Positions 14,553 to 23,708 are shown, counted from the stretch's first letter. The stretch is 64,000 bases of DNA from JADGGV01 sp035715725 (GCA_035715725.1 DASTKT010000013.1:60899-124898), one strand, 5' to 3'. The notes: generated from the sequence alone by a model not told the origin. Translations and numbers: made by a program.

Positions 14553-16064
14553 CTACAGGTCGTGTCCCGCATACGACAGGTTGAAGCTCTTGTTGCAGAG
14601 CGGAAAATCCGAGATCTGGTTGCCGGGCAGCGCCACGGCGACGGCGGTCCAGTTGTGGAACGACGGATCGACGACCTTGTGCCGGCGGATCCGGCCCTGG
14701 TCGTCGGTGACGACGACGTGCGCGATCTCGCCACGCCACCCCTCCTGCAACGCGACGGCCAGCTCGCCGGGGTGCAGCTCGCCGCACTCCGCGCGCGGCT
14801 CCCCCCGCGGGAGCGCGCCCAGCTGATCCAGCACGAACTCGAGCGAGCGCAGCACCTCGTGCCAGCGGACGAGGGCGCGGGCGTGGACGTCGCCCGCCCA
14901 GGCGGTCGCCACCGGCACGTGCGCGAAGCGGAAGACGCCGTACGGGTGGTCGTGCCGCACGTCGCGCGCGACCTCGCAGGAGCGCGCGACCGGACCGACG
15001 AAGCCCAGCTCGATGCACTTCTCGCGCGGCACCGCGCCGACGCCCTCGAGCCGCGCCTGCACGGACGCGCTCTCGAACATGAGCCGCGCGACGGGCTCGA
15101 GCTCGGCGCGCAACGCCTCGAGCCGCCGGCGCATTTCGTCGGCCATGGCGGGTGGCAGGTCGAAGGCCAGGCCGCCCGGCCGGACGAGCCCGCGACCGAA
15201 CCGGTTCCCCGACAGGGTCATCAGCAGGTTCAGGAACTCGCCGCGCATCCGGCCGAAGAACGCCGCCGCCGGCTGGAAGGCGACGTCGCCCGCGATCGCG
15301 CCGAGATCGCCGACGTGGTTCGCGATCCGCTCGAGCTCCAGCGCGATGCCCCGGACCGTCTGCGCGCGCGGCGACTTCCGGCTGCGCGCGAGCGCCTCGA
15401 TCGCGCCGCAGTACGCGCCGACGTGGCCGATCACGGTGTCGCCCGCGATCGACTCCGCGACGAGCACGGCACGCGCGCGGTCGACGGTCTCGAGGAGGCG
15501 CTCGACCCCGCGGTGCTGGTAGCCCAGCATGATCTCGAGGAACAGCACCTCCTCGCCGTGCGCCTGGAAGCGGAAATGGCCCGGCTCGATGATCCCGGCG
15601 TGGACCGGCCCCACCGCGACCTCGTGCACCTCCTCGCCCTCGACGCGGAAGAACGGGTACGCGTCCGGATCGAGGACGACCGCCGCGCGCCCCGCGGCGC
15701 GGTGGTCGGGGAGGTGCCGCCGGAGCGGCTTCAGCCACGGGTGCCCCTCGGGCCGCACGGCGCACTGCTCCGCGATCTCGCGCTCGAAGACGTGGGCCTG
15801 CGGGCAGTCCGGCGTGAGCGCGGGGTAGCTCGCGCCGACGAACGCGCTCGTGGCCCCGAGCTGGCCGCGGGCGTCGTCGGCCAGGACGGCGAGGAGCCGC
15901 GTCGTCTCGGCGGTCTCGGGCATACCGAAGAACGAGACCAGCCGCCAGCCGGCGGCCACGGCATCCACGACCGTCTGGCGGAAGCGGTCCACATCCTCCA
16001 GCGGGACGGCGGCGAGCGAGACCGCGCGGCGGTTGCGGAGCCCGAGCTCCTCGAAGCGGTTCAT
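14553..16064 (-). CDS. Large (NuoCD/HyfG-like) subunit lacking NiFe-binding cysteines (Ehr type)
   Basis: 503 residues; the ATG at 16064 overlaps the HyfF-like stop (ATGA). Residues 1-150 are the NuoC-like domain, ending in FEREIAEQ...PEGHPWLKPLR. The rest is the NuoD/hydrogenase large-subunit fold (GYQHRGVERLLE, GIALELERIANHVGD, FGRGLVRPGG). In group 4 [NiFe] hydrogenases the next motif is ERxCGxCxxxH; here it is ESIAGDTVIGH (residues 204-213), with both cysteines replaced. At the C-terminus DPCxxC is replaced by DFPLCNKSF, with one Cys and no CxxC. It cannot hold a NiFe centre, and so belongs with the energy-converting hydrogenase-related (Ehr) proteins. It would sit on the membrane arm beside the small subunit. 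The reaction is unknown. Confidence 0.9.
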   Translation of the reverse strand: MNRFEELGLRNRRAVSLAAVPLEDVDRFRQTVVDAVAAGWRLVSFFGMPETAETTRLLAVLADDARGQLGATSAFVGASYPALTPDCPQAHVFEREIAEQCAVRPEGHPWLKPLRRHLPDHRAAGRAAVVLDPDAYPFFRVEGEEVHEVAVGPVHAGIIEPGHFRFQAHGEEVLFLEIMLGYQHRGVERLLETVDRARAVLVAESIAGDTVIGHVGAYCGAIEALARSRKSPRAQTVRGIALELERIANHVGDLGAIAGDVAFQPAAAFFGRMRGEFLNLLMTLSGNRFGRGLVRPGGLAFDLPPAMADEMRRRLEALRAELEPVARLMFESASVQARLEGVGAVPREKCIELGFVGPVARSCEVARDVRHDHPYGVFRFAHVPVATAWAGDVHARALVRWHEVLRSLEFVLDQLGALPRGEPRAECGELHPGELAVALQEGWRGEIAHVVVTDDQGRIRRHKVVDPSFHNWTAVAVALPGNQISDFPLCNKSFNLSYAGHDL

Positions 16065-17500
16065 GGCGCGCTCCCGCCCAGCCCCGCGGCGGCGCGCGCC
16101 AGCGCGTCGTGCAGCGGCGCGGGGATGTAGACCCCGAGCATGAGCACCGCCGCGGCGAGCGCGAGCGGCCCCACGAGGAGCCAGCGGCTCTCCCGCACCG
16201 GCACGGTGCCGGGCGCGGGCTCGCCCAGCGCCATCTCGAGCACGAGCGCGGCCATGCCGACGAAGATGATGGCCAGCAGCAGCAGCATGGCGCCGGCGAT
16301 CCAGGGGTGCCCCGCGCCGACGGCCGCGCGCAGGATCGTGAACTCGCTGAGGAAGAGGCCGAAGGGCGGCGAGCCGGTCACGGCGAAGAGGCCGAGCACG
16401 AGGAGCAGCCCCGAGACGGGCAGGCTCCGGATCAGCCCGCGGTTCGAGGAGGCGGCCGAGCTGCCCGTGGCGAGCACGACGTTCCCGGCGACGAGGAAGA
16501 GCCACCCCTTCGACAGCCCGTTGTTGACGACGTGGAGCACGGTGCCGTACGCCCCGACGCCGCCGAGCCCCAGGCCGAGCACGAGCAGCCCCATGTGCTC
16601 GACGCTGGAGTAGGCGAGGAGCCGCTTGACGTCGCTCTGGCCGATGACGAACGCGGCGGCCACCCCGAGCGAGAGCAGGCCGAAGCCGATGAGCACGGGC
16701 TGGGCGAAGGGCGCGAGCCCCGCCGCGATCACGACCTGTGTGGCGCGCGCGACGCCGAGGAACGCGCAGCTCGTGAGCGCGCCGGCCATCAGCCCGCTGA
16801 CCAGGCTCGGCGCCTCGCCGTACGTGTCCGGCTTCCACGTGTGCATCGGCGCGAGTCCCATCTTGGTGCCGAAGCCCACGAGCAGGAACAGGAACGCGGC
16901 GCGCACCCACGCGGGGTGGAGCTGCCGGGCGTGGGACACGAGGTCGGGCACGATCAGCGGACGTCCGCCGACGCCGCTCTGCGCGGTGGCGAGGAAGAAG
17001 ATCCCGAGGAGCGCCAGCGCGATGCCGACGGAGGAGATCAGCAGGTACTTCCAGACGGCCTCGAGCGAGCGGCGGTCGTGCCGGTGGAAGACGAGCGGCG
17101 CCAGCGAGAGCGTCGTCGCCTCCATCCCGACCCAGAGCAGCGCCAGGTGCTGGCTGACGGCCACGAGCGAGGCGGCGGCCAGGAAGCCGAGCAGCCCGGT
17201 CACGAAGACGCGTCCGCCGCGCGGCCGCTCCCGCTGCAGGTAGCCCACCGTGTAGAGCGCGGTCGCGAGGAAGAGGACGCTCGCGACGGTGAGCACGACG
17301 AGGCCGAGCGCGTCGAGGGCGAGCCAGCCCTGGAAGACGGGCGCGGCCGGCCGGACCCAGAGCGAGCCGACCAGCGCGAGGTGGGCGGCCGCCGTGGCGA
17401 CCAGCGCGCCGACGCGCAGCCGGCCGGCGCGGTGGGCCGGCACCGCGAACATGATCGCGCCGACGATTGCGGGCAGCGCGAAGAGGACGATCAGGCGCAT
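16061..17500 (-). CDS. HyfF-like proton-translocating (NuoN/M-type) membrane subunit
   Basis: 479 residues with about 14 membrane helices, the antiporter-like fold of complex I. Key pump residues are in place: Glu in LLWVGMEATTLS (helix 5), Lys in VGFGTKMGLAPMHTWKPD (helix 7) and a second Lys in SDVKRLLAYSSVEHMG. The segment LAPMHTWKPDTYGEAPSLVSG is typical of HyfF rather than NuoN. Its ATG overlaps the HyfE-like stop by one base (TGATG). It should carry one proton channel of the complex. Confidence 0.92.
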   Translation of the reverse strand: MRLIVLFALPAIVGAIMFAVPAHRAGRLRVGALVATAAAHLALVGSLWVRPAAPVFQGWLALDALGLVVLTVASVLFLATALYTVGYLQRERPRGGRVFVTGLLGFLAAASLVAVSQHLALLWVGMEATTLSLAPLVFHRHDRRSLEAVWKYLLISSVGIALALLGIFFLATAQSGVGGRPLIVPDLVSHARQLHPAWVRAAFLFLLVGFGTKMGLAPMHTWKPDTYGEAPSLVSGLMAGALTSCAFLGVARATQVVIAAGLAPFAQPVLIGFGLLSLGVAAAFVIGQSDVKRLLAYSSVEHMGLLVLGLGLGGVGAYGTVLHVVNNGLSKGWLFLVAGNVVLATGSSAASSNRGLIRSLPVSGLLLVLGLFAVTGSPPFGLFLSEFTILRAAVGAGHPWIAGAMLLLLAIIFVGMAALVLEMALGEPAPGTVPVRESRWLLVGPLALAAAVLMLGVYIPAPLHDALARAAAGLGGSAP

Positions 17501-18138
17501 CAGTCCTTCAGCTCCGCCAGATGCGCGGAGTCGAGCGAGTCGAACTCGCGGTTGATGTGGAAGACGACGATGCCCATGATGAACACCCCCACGAAGACGT
17601 CGAGCAGCACCCCGAGCTCGAGCAGGAACGGCACGCTCTCCGTCCGGGTCAGCCCGAACAGGTAGATGCCGTTCTCGAGCAGGAGGTAGCCGACCACCTG
17701 CGTCAGCGCCTTGCGGCGCGACGTCAGCACGATGAAGCCGATCATCACCGTCGCGAGCGAGACCGGGACGAGCAGCTCCTGCTGCGACTCCGGCAGCGGC
17801 AGGCGCACGGCGATGGCGAAGGCCAGCGCGAGCGCGACGGCGCCGAGCAGGAGCGAGGCGATGAACCCGACGATCGGCTCGACCTCGCGCCGGACCGCGG
17901 CCTCGCGGATCGCCCAGAGCAGAAACGACGGCAGGATGAGCGCTTTCACCGCCACGGTTCCGACCGCGAGCGCGCCCGCGTGCAGCGAGACGTGCGGCGC
18001 GAACGCCAGCGGCAGGAGACCCAGCAGGAGCCCCTGCACCGCCAGCGCACGGATGCAGGTGCTCAGGCGCGTGGTGCCGAGGACGGCGAAGTCCGTCAGC
18101 ACGACCAGCAGGAGGAGGACTTCCGGAGCGGTCTGCAT
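17500..18138 (-). CDS. HyfE-like membrane subunit (NuoK-related)
   Basis: 212 residues, mostly membrane helices (about seven). The C-terminal half carries the NuoK-like region, including QVVGYLLLENGIYLFGL with its membrane Glu, and LLELGVLLDVFVGVFIMGIVVF with another acidic pair. This length and layout are those of hydrogenase-4 component E. It starts two bases after the HyfC-like stop and overlaps the next gene by one base. It should link the quinone-module-like HyfC region to the antiporter subunits. Confidence 0.9.
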   Translation of the reverse strand: MQTAPEVLLLLVVLTDFAVLGTTRLSTCIRALAVQGLLLGLLPLAFAPHVSLHAGALAVGTVAVKALILPSFLLWAIREAAVRREVEPIVGFIASLLLGAVALALAFAIAVRLPLPESQQELLVPVSLATVMIGFIVLTSRRKALTQVVGYLLLENGIYLFGLTRTESVPFLLELGVLLDVFVGVFIMGIVVFHINREFDSLDSAHLAELKD

Positions 18139-18140
18139 CG

Positions 18141-19061
18141 TCAGCGAAGCAGCAGGATGATGGCGAAGAGCGCGAGCGCGCCGGCGCCCACGAGGAGCTG
18201 CGGCACCCGCGTGAGGCGGAGGCGGGCCATGACCGACTCCACGACTCCGACCACCGCCGCGACGACGACGAGGCCGGCCAGGAGCACCGCGATCGCGGCG
18301 GCGCCGCCGAGTCCCGCGCGCGGCACGAGCACCCCCACCACGAGGGCGCCGAAGATCGCGAGCTTGAGCGCGCCGCCGAACAGGATGAGCGCGAAATCCG
18401 GCCCGCTGTGGTCGAGCACGATGACCTCGTGGATCATCGTCAGCTCCAGGTGCGTGGCCGGGTCGTCGACCGGCACGCGCGAGTTCTCCGCCAGCAGCAG
18501 CACGAAGAGGCTCACGCCGACGAGGATGAGCGAGGCGGCCGCGCGCGGCCACACCGCGGCCAGCGGAGCGCCCAGCATGCCGGAGAGCGACAGGTCGCCC
18601 GTGGCGAGCACGAGCGCGATGAAGCACAGGAACAGCGCCGGCTCCGCGAAGCTGGCGAAGGTGACCTCCCGGCTCGCGCCCATCCCCTCGAAGCTGGAGC
18701 CCGTGTCCAGTCCGCCCAGCACCAGCGCGAAGCGGCCGAGCGCGAGCAGCCCGGCGAACGCCAGCAGGTCGCCGGCGAAGTGCGCCGGCGCCGCCCGCCC
18801 GTCGAGCGGCAGGAAGAGCGCGGCCGCCACCAGCGAGGCCAGCACGACCACCGGCGCGGCGCGGAAGACCCACGTCGTCGTCGTGCTGTAGACCGTGCCT
18901 TTGCGGAACAGCTTCCACAGGTCGTAATAGAGCTGCAGCACCGGTGCCCCGCGCCGGCCGGTCAGGAACGACTTCGTCCGGACGACGATCCCGGGCAACG
19001 CGGGGGCCGTCAGCAGCAGGGCGGCGAGCGCGGCGAGCGCGGTCCAGCTCACGAGGTCCAT
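18141..19061 (-). CDS. HyfC-like membrane subunit (NuoH-related)
   Basis: 306 residues with eight hydrophobic helices, the heel subunit that contacts the peripheral arm. Diagnostic segments are GIVVRTKSFLTGRRGAPVLQ and YYDLWKLFRKGTVYS near the N-terminus, and the acidic loop LLAENSRVPVDDPATHLELT, corresponding to the NuoH E-rich loop. The ATG at 19061 overlaps the preceding HyfB-like gene by 13 bases. Conservation of the polar funnel suggests the membrane arm is mechanically functional even though the large subunit lacks NiFe. Confidence 0.93.
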   Translation of the reverse strand: MDLVSWTALAALAALLLTAPALPGIVVRTKSFLTGRRGAPVLQLYYDLWKLFRKGTVYSTTTTWVFRAAPVVVLASLVAAALFLPLDGRAAPAHFAGDLLAFAGLLALGRFALVLGGLDTGSSFEGMGASREVTFASFAEPALFLCFIALVLATGDLSLSGMLGAPLAAVWPRAAASLILVGVSLFVLLLAENSRVPVDDPATHLELTMIHEVIVLDHSGPDFALILFGGALKLAIFGALVVGVLVPRAGLGGAAAIAVLLAGLVVVAAVVGVVESVMARLRLTRVPQLLVGAGALALFAIILLLR

Positions 19062-21007
19062 CCCCCGAGCAAGAGGTAGAGCAGCAACGCGATCACGGCC
19101 ACGGCGACGTAGACGAGGTAGACCGAGAGGCGGCCGCGCTGGATCGGCCGGAAGCGGTCGGCCGCCGAGCGGACGCCCCGCCACGCCGGCACGAGCACGT
19201 GCCCGAGCACCGGATCGACGGCATGGGTCGCGAGAGAGCCCGCGGCGCGCTCCACGTGAACGCCCGCCACGGACCGGTATGCGCCGAGGAGCGGCGCCGC
19301 GAACGAGGACGCCGTGTACTGCATGCGCGCCGTCGCCGCCGGGTAGCCGCACCCCCACGTTCCGGCCAGCGCGACCTCGCGCCGCCACGGCCAGCCCTTG
19401 CGCAGCATCCAGCCGGCGAGCAGCACCGCGGCCAGGGCGAGCGCGAAGACGGTGGCGGGCACCGCGAACGGATCCCGCGTCGCCGCGGGAGCGGGCACGC
19501 CGCCCACGAGCGCGCCGACGCGCAGCACCGGCGGCAGCGCGAGCACCGGGAGGAGACCGATCGCCGCGCAGGCCGCGGCCAGCCCGAACAGCGGCACGAC
19601 CAGGCCGCGCGGCGATTCGTGCGCCCGCGCCGCCTCCGGCTCGCGCGCCACGCCCAGGTAGACGACGCCCACGACCTTCGCGAAGCAGGCCAGCGCCAGC
19701 GCGCCGATCAAGCCGAGCGCGGCGACGCCCAGGACGGCGAGCCGCGCCTCGTCTCGACTGACACCGGCGGTCAGCAGCGACCGGAGGACGAGCCATTCGC
19801 TCAGGAATCCGTTGAGCGGCGGGAGCCCGACGATGGCCGCGGAACCGATCAGGAACGCCGCCGCGGTGCCCGGCATCCGCCGGGCGAGGCCGCCGAGGCG
19901 GTCGATGTCTCGCGTGCCGGTGGCATGTGCCACCGAGCCCGCGCCCAGGAAGAGCAGGCTCTTGAAGAGCGCGTGGTTGACCGTGTGCAACGCCGCGCCG
20001 GCGAATCCGAGGAGCGCGACCGCCGGATGCCGGTAGGCCAGGCCGAGCGCGCCGGCGCCCAGCCCGAGAAGGATGATCCCGATGTTCTCGACGCTGTGGA
20101 ACGCCAGCAGCCGCTTCAGGTCGTGCTGCGCGAGCGCCCAGACGACGCCCAGGACGCCCGAGACCCCGCCGAGCACGAGCAGCAGCCAGCCGAACCACGC
20201 CGGGGGCGAGCCGAGCAGCGCCACGACCCGGAACAGCCCGTAGATCCCCGCCTTGATCACGAGTCCCGACATGAGGGCGGAGACGTGCGACGGCGCGGCG
20301 GCATGGGCCTCCGGCAGCCAGAAATGGAGCGGAACGACGCCGGCCTTGAGGCCGAAGCCGACCAGCGCGAGGCCGAGCACCGCGGCGCCGCCGGCCGGGA
20401 GCGCGGGCGCGTGCTGCGCCAGCGAGGCGAACGTGAGGTCGCGGGCGCCACTCCCCCACGCCGCGAAGAGCGCGAACAGCGCCAGCGTGCCGGTGTGCGT
20501 CGCCACGAGGTACAGCAGGCCCGCGCGCCGGATCTCGGCCCGCTCGTGCTCGTAGACGACGAGCGCGTACGCGACGACCGCCATCGTCTCCCACGCGATC
20601 AGGAACGGCACCGCCGCGCGGGCCACGACGACGAGGACGAGCGCCGCGACGAGCACCGCCACCAGGAGGTGCGCCACCGCGACGGCGCGACGGCCGCGGT
20701 CGGGCGCGAGATAGGTCACGCCGTAGAGCGCGCTCGCCGTGCCCACCACCAGCACCGCGACCACGAACACCGCCGACAGCGCGTCGACCCCGAACACCCA
20801 CGGACCGTACGGCACCGCCGCGGCGAGGCGAAGCTCCCGCAGCTCGGCGCCCGCGAGCACGCGCACCGCCGGCACCGCGGCCACGATGGCGCCGATCGCG
20901 AAGAGCAGCCGGAACGCGCCGTCCGCGAGGCGGGGGCGCGTCGACAACGCGACCGCGGCGAGCCCCGCCGCCAGGATCAGCAGCACGCCCCCGGCAACGA
21001 GGTTCAC
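19049..21007 (-). CDS. HyfB-like (NuoL-type) proton-pumping subunit, second copy
   Basis: 652 residues from a GTG at 21007 that overlaps the TGA of the first HyfB-like gene (GTGA at 21004-21007). About 16 helices. Pump residues are present: Glu in LIAWETMAVVAYALVVYEHE, Lys in VGFGLKAGVVPLHFWLPEAH, and Lys in AQHDLKRLLAFHSVENIG. The C-terminal domain has the HyfB marker GTWGCGYP...MQYTASSFAAPL and ends in a single helix (SVYLVYVAVAVIALLLYLLL). It is similar in plan to its upstream neighbour, so the pair probably came from tandem duplication, but the two differ throughout and may sit at different positions in the arm. Confidence 0.93.
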   Translation of the reverse strand: MNLVAGGVLLILAAGLAAVALSTRPRLADGAFRLLFAIGAIVAAVPAVRVLAGAELRELRLAAAVPYGPWVFGVDALSAVFVVAVLVVGTASALYGVTYLAPDRGRRAVAVAHLLVAVLVAALVLVVVARAAVPFLIAWETMAVVAYALVVYEHERAEIRRAGLLYLVATHTGTLALFALFAAWGSGARDLTFASLAQHAPALPAGGAAVLGLALVGFGLKAGVVPLHFWLPEAHAAAPSHVSALMSGLVIKAGIYGLFRVVALLGSPPAWFGWLLLVLGGVSGVLGVVWALAQHDLKRLLAFHSVENIGIILLGLGAGALGLAYRHPAVALLGFAGAALHTVNHALFKSLLFLGAGSVAHATGTRDIDRLGGLARRMPGTAAAFLIGSAAIVGLPPLNGFLSEWLVLRSLLTAGVSRDEARLAVLGVAALGLIGALALACFAKVVGVVYLGVAREPEAARAHESPRGLVVPLFGLAAACAAIGLLPVLALPPVLRVGALVGGVPAPAATRDPFAVPATVFALALAAVLLAGWMLRKGWPWRREVALAGTWGCGYPAATARMQYTASSFAAPLLGAYRSVAGVHVERAAGSLATHAVDPVLGHVLVPAWRGVRSAADRFRPIQRGRLSVYLVYVAVAVIALLLYLLLGGWTS

Positions 21008-22992
21008 ACACCGCCTCCAGGCAGGAACAGCAGCAACAGCAGAGCGACGATCGCGACCGCGACGTACAGGAGCGAGGTCGTCACGCCGGCGCGGTAATGA
21101 GCGCGCAGGCGCGCCGCGCCGCGCCCGACCGCCGCGAACAGCGGGAGGTACATCCCGGCCAGTGCGCGGTCCGGGGTGCGGCTCCTCCACCGCGCCGCCT
21201 CCGGCCAGAGCGGCGCCGGCGCCGCGCCCGCCACCATCTCCGACTCCGTCCGCGTGGCCAGCACCGGCTGGAGCACGCGCGTCAACGGCTCACCGAACGA
21301 CGTCGACGTGTACTGCATCGCCGGGCTCGGGGCATCGTAGCCGCACCCCCAGGTCCCGCCGCGCGCGGTCGCCGAACGGCGGCCCGCGATGCCGCGGAGC
21401 GCGAGGAAGGCGGCCGCCGCGGCGGCGAGGAGAGGCCCCAGCACCGCGAGCGGCCCGAGCGCGGCCGCGGCGACGCTCGGCTCGACGCCCGGCGCCGCGA
21501 CGCGGACGGCCTCTCCCACCGCGCCCGCGACCCGGACCGGGAACGCGGCCACGAGCAGACAGCCGGCGACGAACGCCAGCACCGCGAGATGCATCGCCCG
21601 GGTCGGCCGCGGCGCGGCCGCGGCGTGGGCGCTCCTCGGCGTGCCGAGCAGCCCGACCCCGACCAGGCGGGTGAAGCACGCCACCGCCAGCCCGCCGGTG
21701 AACGACAGCGCCACGACGGCCCCGAGCAGCGCGACCTGTGGAACACCGCGCAGCGTCGCGCCGCCGAGCAACAGTCCCCGCAGCAGCAGGTACTCGCTCG
21801 TGAAGACGTTCAGGCCGGGGAGCGCGGCGATCGCCGCGGCCACGACGACGAGCGCGCTCCCCCAGACCGGCCAGCGCGCCGCGAACCCGCCGAGCGCGTC
21901 CAGGCTCCGACTCTCGGCGGCCTGCGCCACCGCCCCGAAGCCGAGGAACAGCCCCGCCTTCGCGAGCGCATGGTTCCAGAGATGGAGCAGCGCGGCCATC
22001 CACCCGAAAGCCGCCAGCAGCGGCTGGCGCAGCGCCGTCCCGAGCACGCCGAGCCCGAGGGCGAGCGTGGCGATCCCGGCGTTCTCGATCGTGGAATAGG
22101 CCAGAATCCGCTTCACGTCGCGCTGCGCGATCGCGAACAGGATGCCGCCGATCGCCCCCGCGGCGCCGAGCACCAGCAGCACGTACCCCCACCAGATCGC
22201 CGGCTCGCCGAACAACGGGAGGAACCGCGCCAGCCCGTAGAAGCCCATCGTGACCATGACCGCCGACATCACCGCCGATACGTGCGACGGCGCCGCCGGG
22301 TGGGCGTCCGGCAACCAGACGTGCAAGGGCACGATCCCCGCCTTCGTCCCGAAGCCGACGAGGGCGAGCATGAAGAGGAGACCGCTCGGCAGCGCGGCCC
22401 CGGCCGGCGTGGCCACGAGCTCGAACGTGCCGCTTCCCGCGGCCATCAGCAGGACGAGGAGAAAGAGAGCGGCCGCCGCCAGATGGCTGGCCACCAGGTA
22501 CTGCAGCCCCGCCGCACGCACCCCGCCTTCCTCGTGGTCGCTCACCACGAGCCGCCACGAGCTCAGCGTCATGAGCTCCCACGCGAGCAGCAGCAGAACG
22601 AGGTCGTTCGCCGTGACCACGACCGCCATGCTCGCCAGGAGCACGTTGTACGCGGCGAACGAGCCGCCCTCCCCCTCGTCGCGAGCATGCCGCCGGAGAT
22701 AGCCGACCCCGTAGACCGCGCAGAGCGCACCCACCGCCGCGATCGGCAGGAGGAAGATCGCCGCGAGCGCGTCCACGCGGAGCGCCAGCGCGCCGGCCGG
22801 CAGCCGCCACGGCACCCGCCAGAGCTCCACCATCCCAGAGGTCAGCACCCCGATCGCCGAAGCCGATGCGGCCACGCCGCCGGCCACCGCCGCGCCGGCA
22901 CCGAGCGGCCCCGCGAACGCACGCCGGCGGACGAGCACCGCGCCGGCGGCGCCGCCGAGCCAGAGACCGATCGCGACCCCCAGCAGGATCAC
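21004..22992 (-). CDS. HyfB-like (NuoL-type) proton-pumping subunit, first copy
   Basis: 662 residues from a GTG at 22992, overlapping the TGA of the HTH-EIIA gene (GTGA at 22989-22992). About 16 helices with helix-5 Glu (LLAWELMTLSSWRLVVSDHE), helix-7 Lys (VGFGTKAGIVPLHVWLPDAH) and AQRDVKRILAYSTIENAG. HyfB signature in the C-terminus: GTWGCGYDAPSPAMQYTSTSFGEPL, then a final helix (SLLYVAVAIVALLLLLFL). Being first of the structural genes and coupled to the regulator suggests its supply is set together with it. Confidence 0.93.
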   Translation of the reverse strand: MILLGVAIGLWLGGAAGAVLVRRRAFAGPLGAGAAVAGGVAASASAIGVLTSGMVELWRVPWRLPAGALALRVDALAAIFLLPIAAVGALCAVYGVGYLRRHARDEGEGGSFAAYNVLLASMAVVVTANDLVLLLLAWELMTLSSWRLVVSDHEEGGVRAAGLQYLVASHLAAAALFLLVLLMAAGSGTFELVATPAGAALPSGLLFMLALVGFGTKAGIVPLHVWLPDAHPAAPSHVSAVMSAVMVTMGFYGLARFLPLFGEPAIWWGYVLLVLGAAGAIGGILFAIAQRDVKRILAYSTIENAGIATLALGLGVLGTALRQPLLAAFGWMAALLHLWNHALAKAGLFLGFGAVAQAAESRSLDALGGFAARWPVWGSALVVVAAAIAALPGLNVFTSEYLLLRGLLLGGATLRGVPQVALLGAVVALSFTGGLAVACFTRLVGVGLLGTPRSAHAAAAPRPTRAMHLAVLAFVAGCLLVAAFPVRVAGAVGEAVRVAAPGVEPSVAAAALGPLAVLGPLLAAAAAAFLALRGIAGRRSATARGGTWGCGYDAPSPAMQYTSTSFGEPLTRVLQPVLATRTESEMVAGAAPAPLWPEAARWRSRTPDRALAGMYLPLFAAVGRGAARLRAHYRAGVTTSLLYVAVAIVALLLLLFLPGGGV

Positions 22993-23708
22993 GCCGGCCC
23001 CCCGGCCGCCTCACCCGACGCCACCCGGCGCGCGCCGGCCTCCAGCACCGCGAGCCGGGCGAGGATCGCCTCAGCCGGCTGCGCGCTCCGCAGCAGGCGC
23101 CGCAACTCCTCGTCCCGCAGGACGAACCCGAGCTGCGCCAGGATCCGCAGATGCGCCGGAACGTTCGGGCTCACGACCACGAACAGCGCATGCACCGGGA
23201 GGCCGTCCACCGCGTCGAACTCCACCGGGTGGCGCAGCAGGCACAACGAGACGAACGGCCGCGTGACGTGCAGCAGGATGGGATTGCGAACGTGCGGGAT
23301 GGCGATGCCGTCGCCGACCCCGGTCGAGCCCATCGCCTCGCGCGCCTCCAGCACGTCCGCCAGGAAGTCCCGGTCCACGTCCGGAGGCAGCGGCAGGACC
23401 CGCACCACCTCCCGCAGCACCTCCGGCCGCGACCCGCCCGCCACGTCCCGGTGAACGCCCCCCGCCGCGAGCAGCGCCGAGAGCGGCGGAACCGCCTCCG
23501 GCACCCGCTGCGCCTGCTCCAGCAGGCTCCGCGACACGGCGATCCCGTTCTCGAGCGCCCATTCCCACAGCTCGATCGCGTTGCAGTGCAGACGTTCGTT
23601 GACTCGATGGGCCGGCAGACCCCGGGTCGACACCCATCGACGCACCGTCGACTCCGGGACGTTCAGGTAGGACGCGGCTTCGCGCAGCGTGAGTTGCATC
23701 GGGGACAT
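22989..23708 (-). CDS. HTH - PTS EIIA (Ntr/fructose type) fusion regulator, first gene of the Ehr operon
   Basis: 239 residues; ATG at 23708 with GGAG about eight bases upstream (a second ATG at 23699 lacks one). Residues 1-60 are an excisionase-like HTH (LTLREAASYLNVPESTVRRWV). Residues about 85-220 are an EIIA-2 domain with the phospho-His in DGIAIPHVRNPILL and the core HPVEFDAVDGLPVHALFVVV. It has the same architecture as the operon's last gene but is divergent in sequence, so it is a paralogue rather than a recent copy. It is the promoter-proximal gene of the nine-gene operon, so autoregulation is a reasonable guess. EI-Ntr and NPr genes are not in the window. Confidence 0.85.
   Translation of the reverse strand: MSPMQLTLREAASYLNVPESTVRRWVSTRGLPAHRVNERLHCNAIELWEWALENGIAVSRSLLEQAQRVPEAVPPLSALLAAGGVHRDVAGGSRPEVLREVVRVLPLPPDVDRDFLADVLEAREAMGSTGVGDGIAIPHVRNPILLHVTRPFVSLCLLRHPVEFDAVDGLPVHALFVVVSPNVPAHLRILAQLGFVLRDEELRRLLRSAQPAEAILARLAVLEAGARRVASGEAAGGPA

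Noticed and set aside
12825..23708. Canonical respiratory complex I (nuo operon)
   Set aside because: No NuoE/F/G/I/A/J. The antiporter subunits have HyfB/HyfF markers, and the large subunit is HyfG-like with a fused NuoC domain.
12825..23708. Functional group 4 [NiFe] hydrogenase
   Set aside because: Both CxxC motifs of the large subunit are missing and no maturation (hyp) genes are present.
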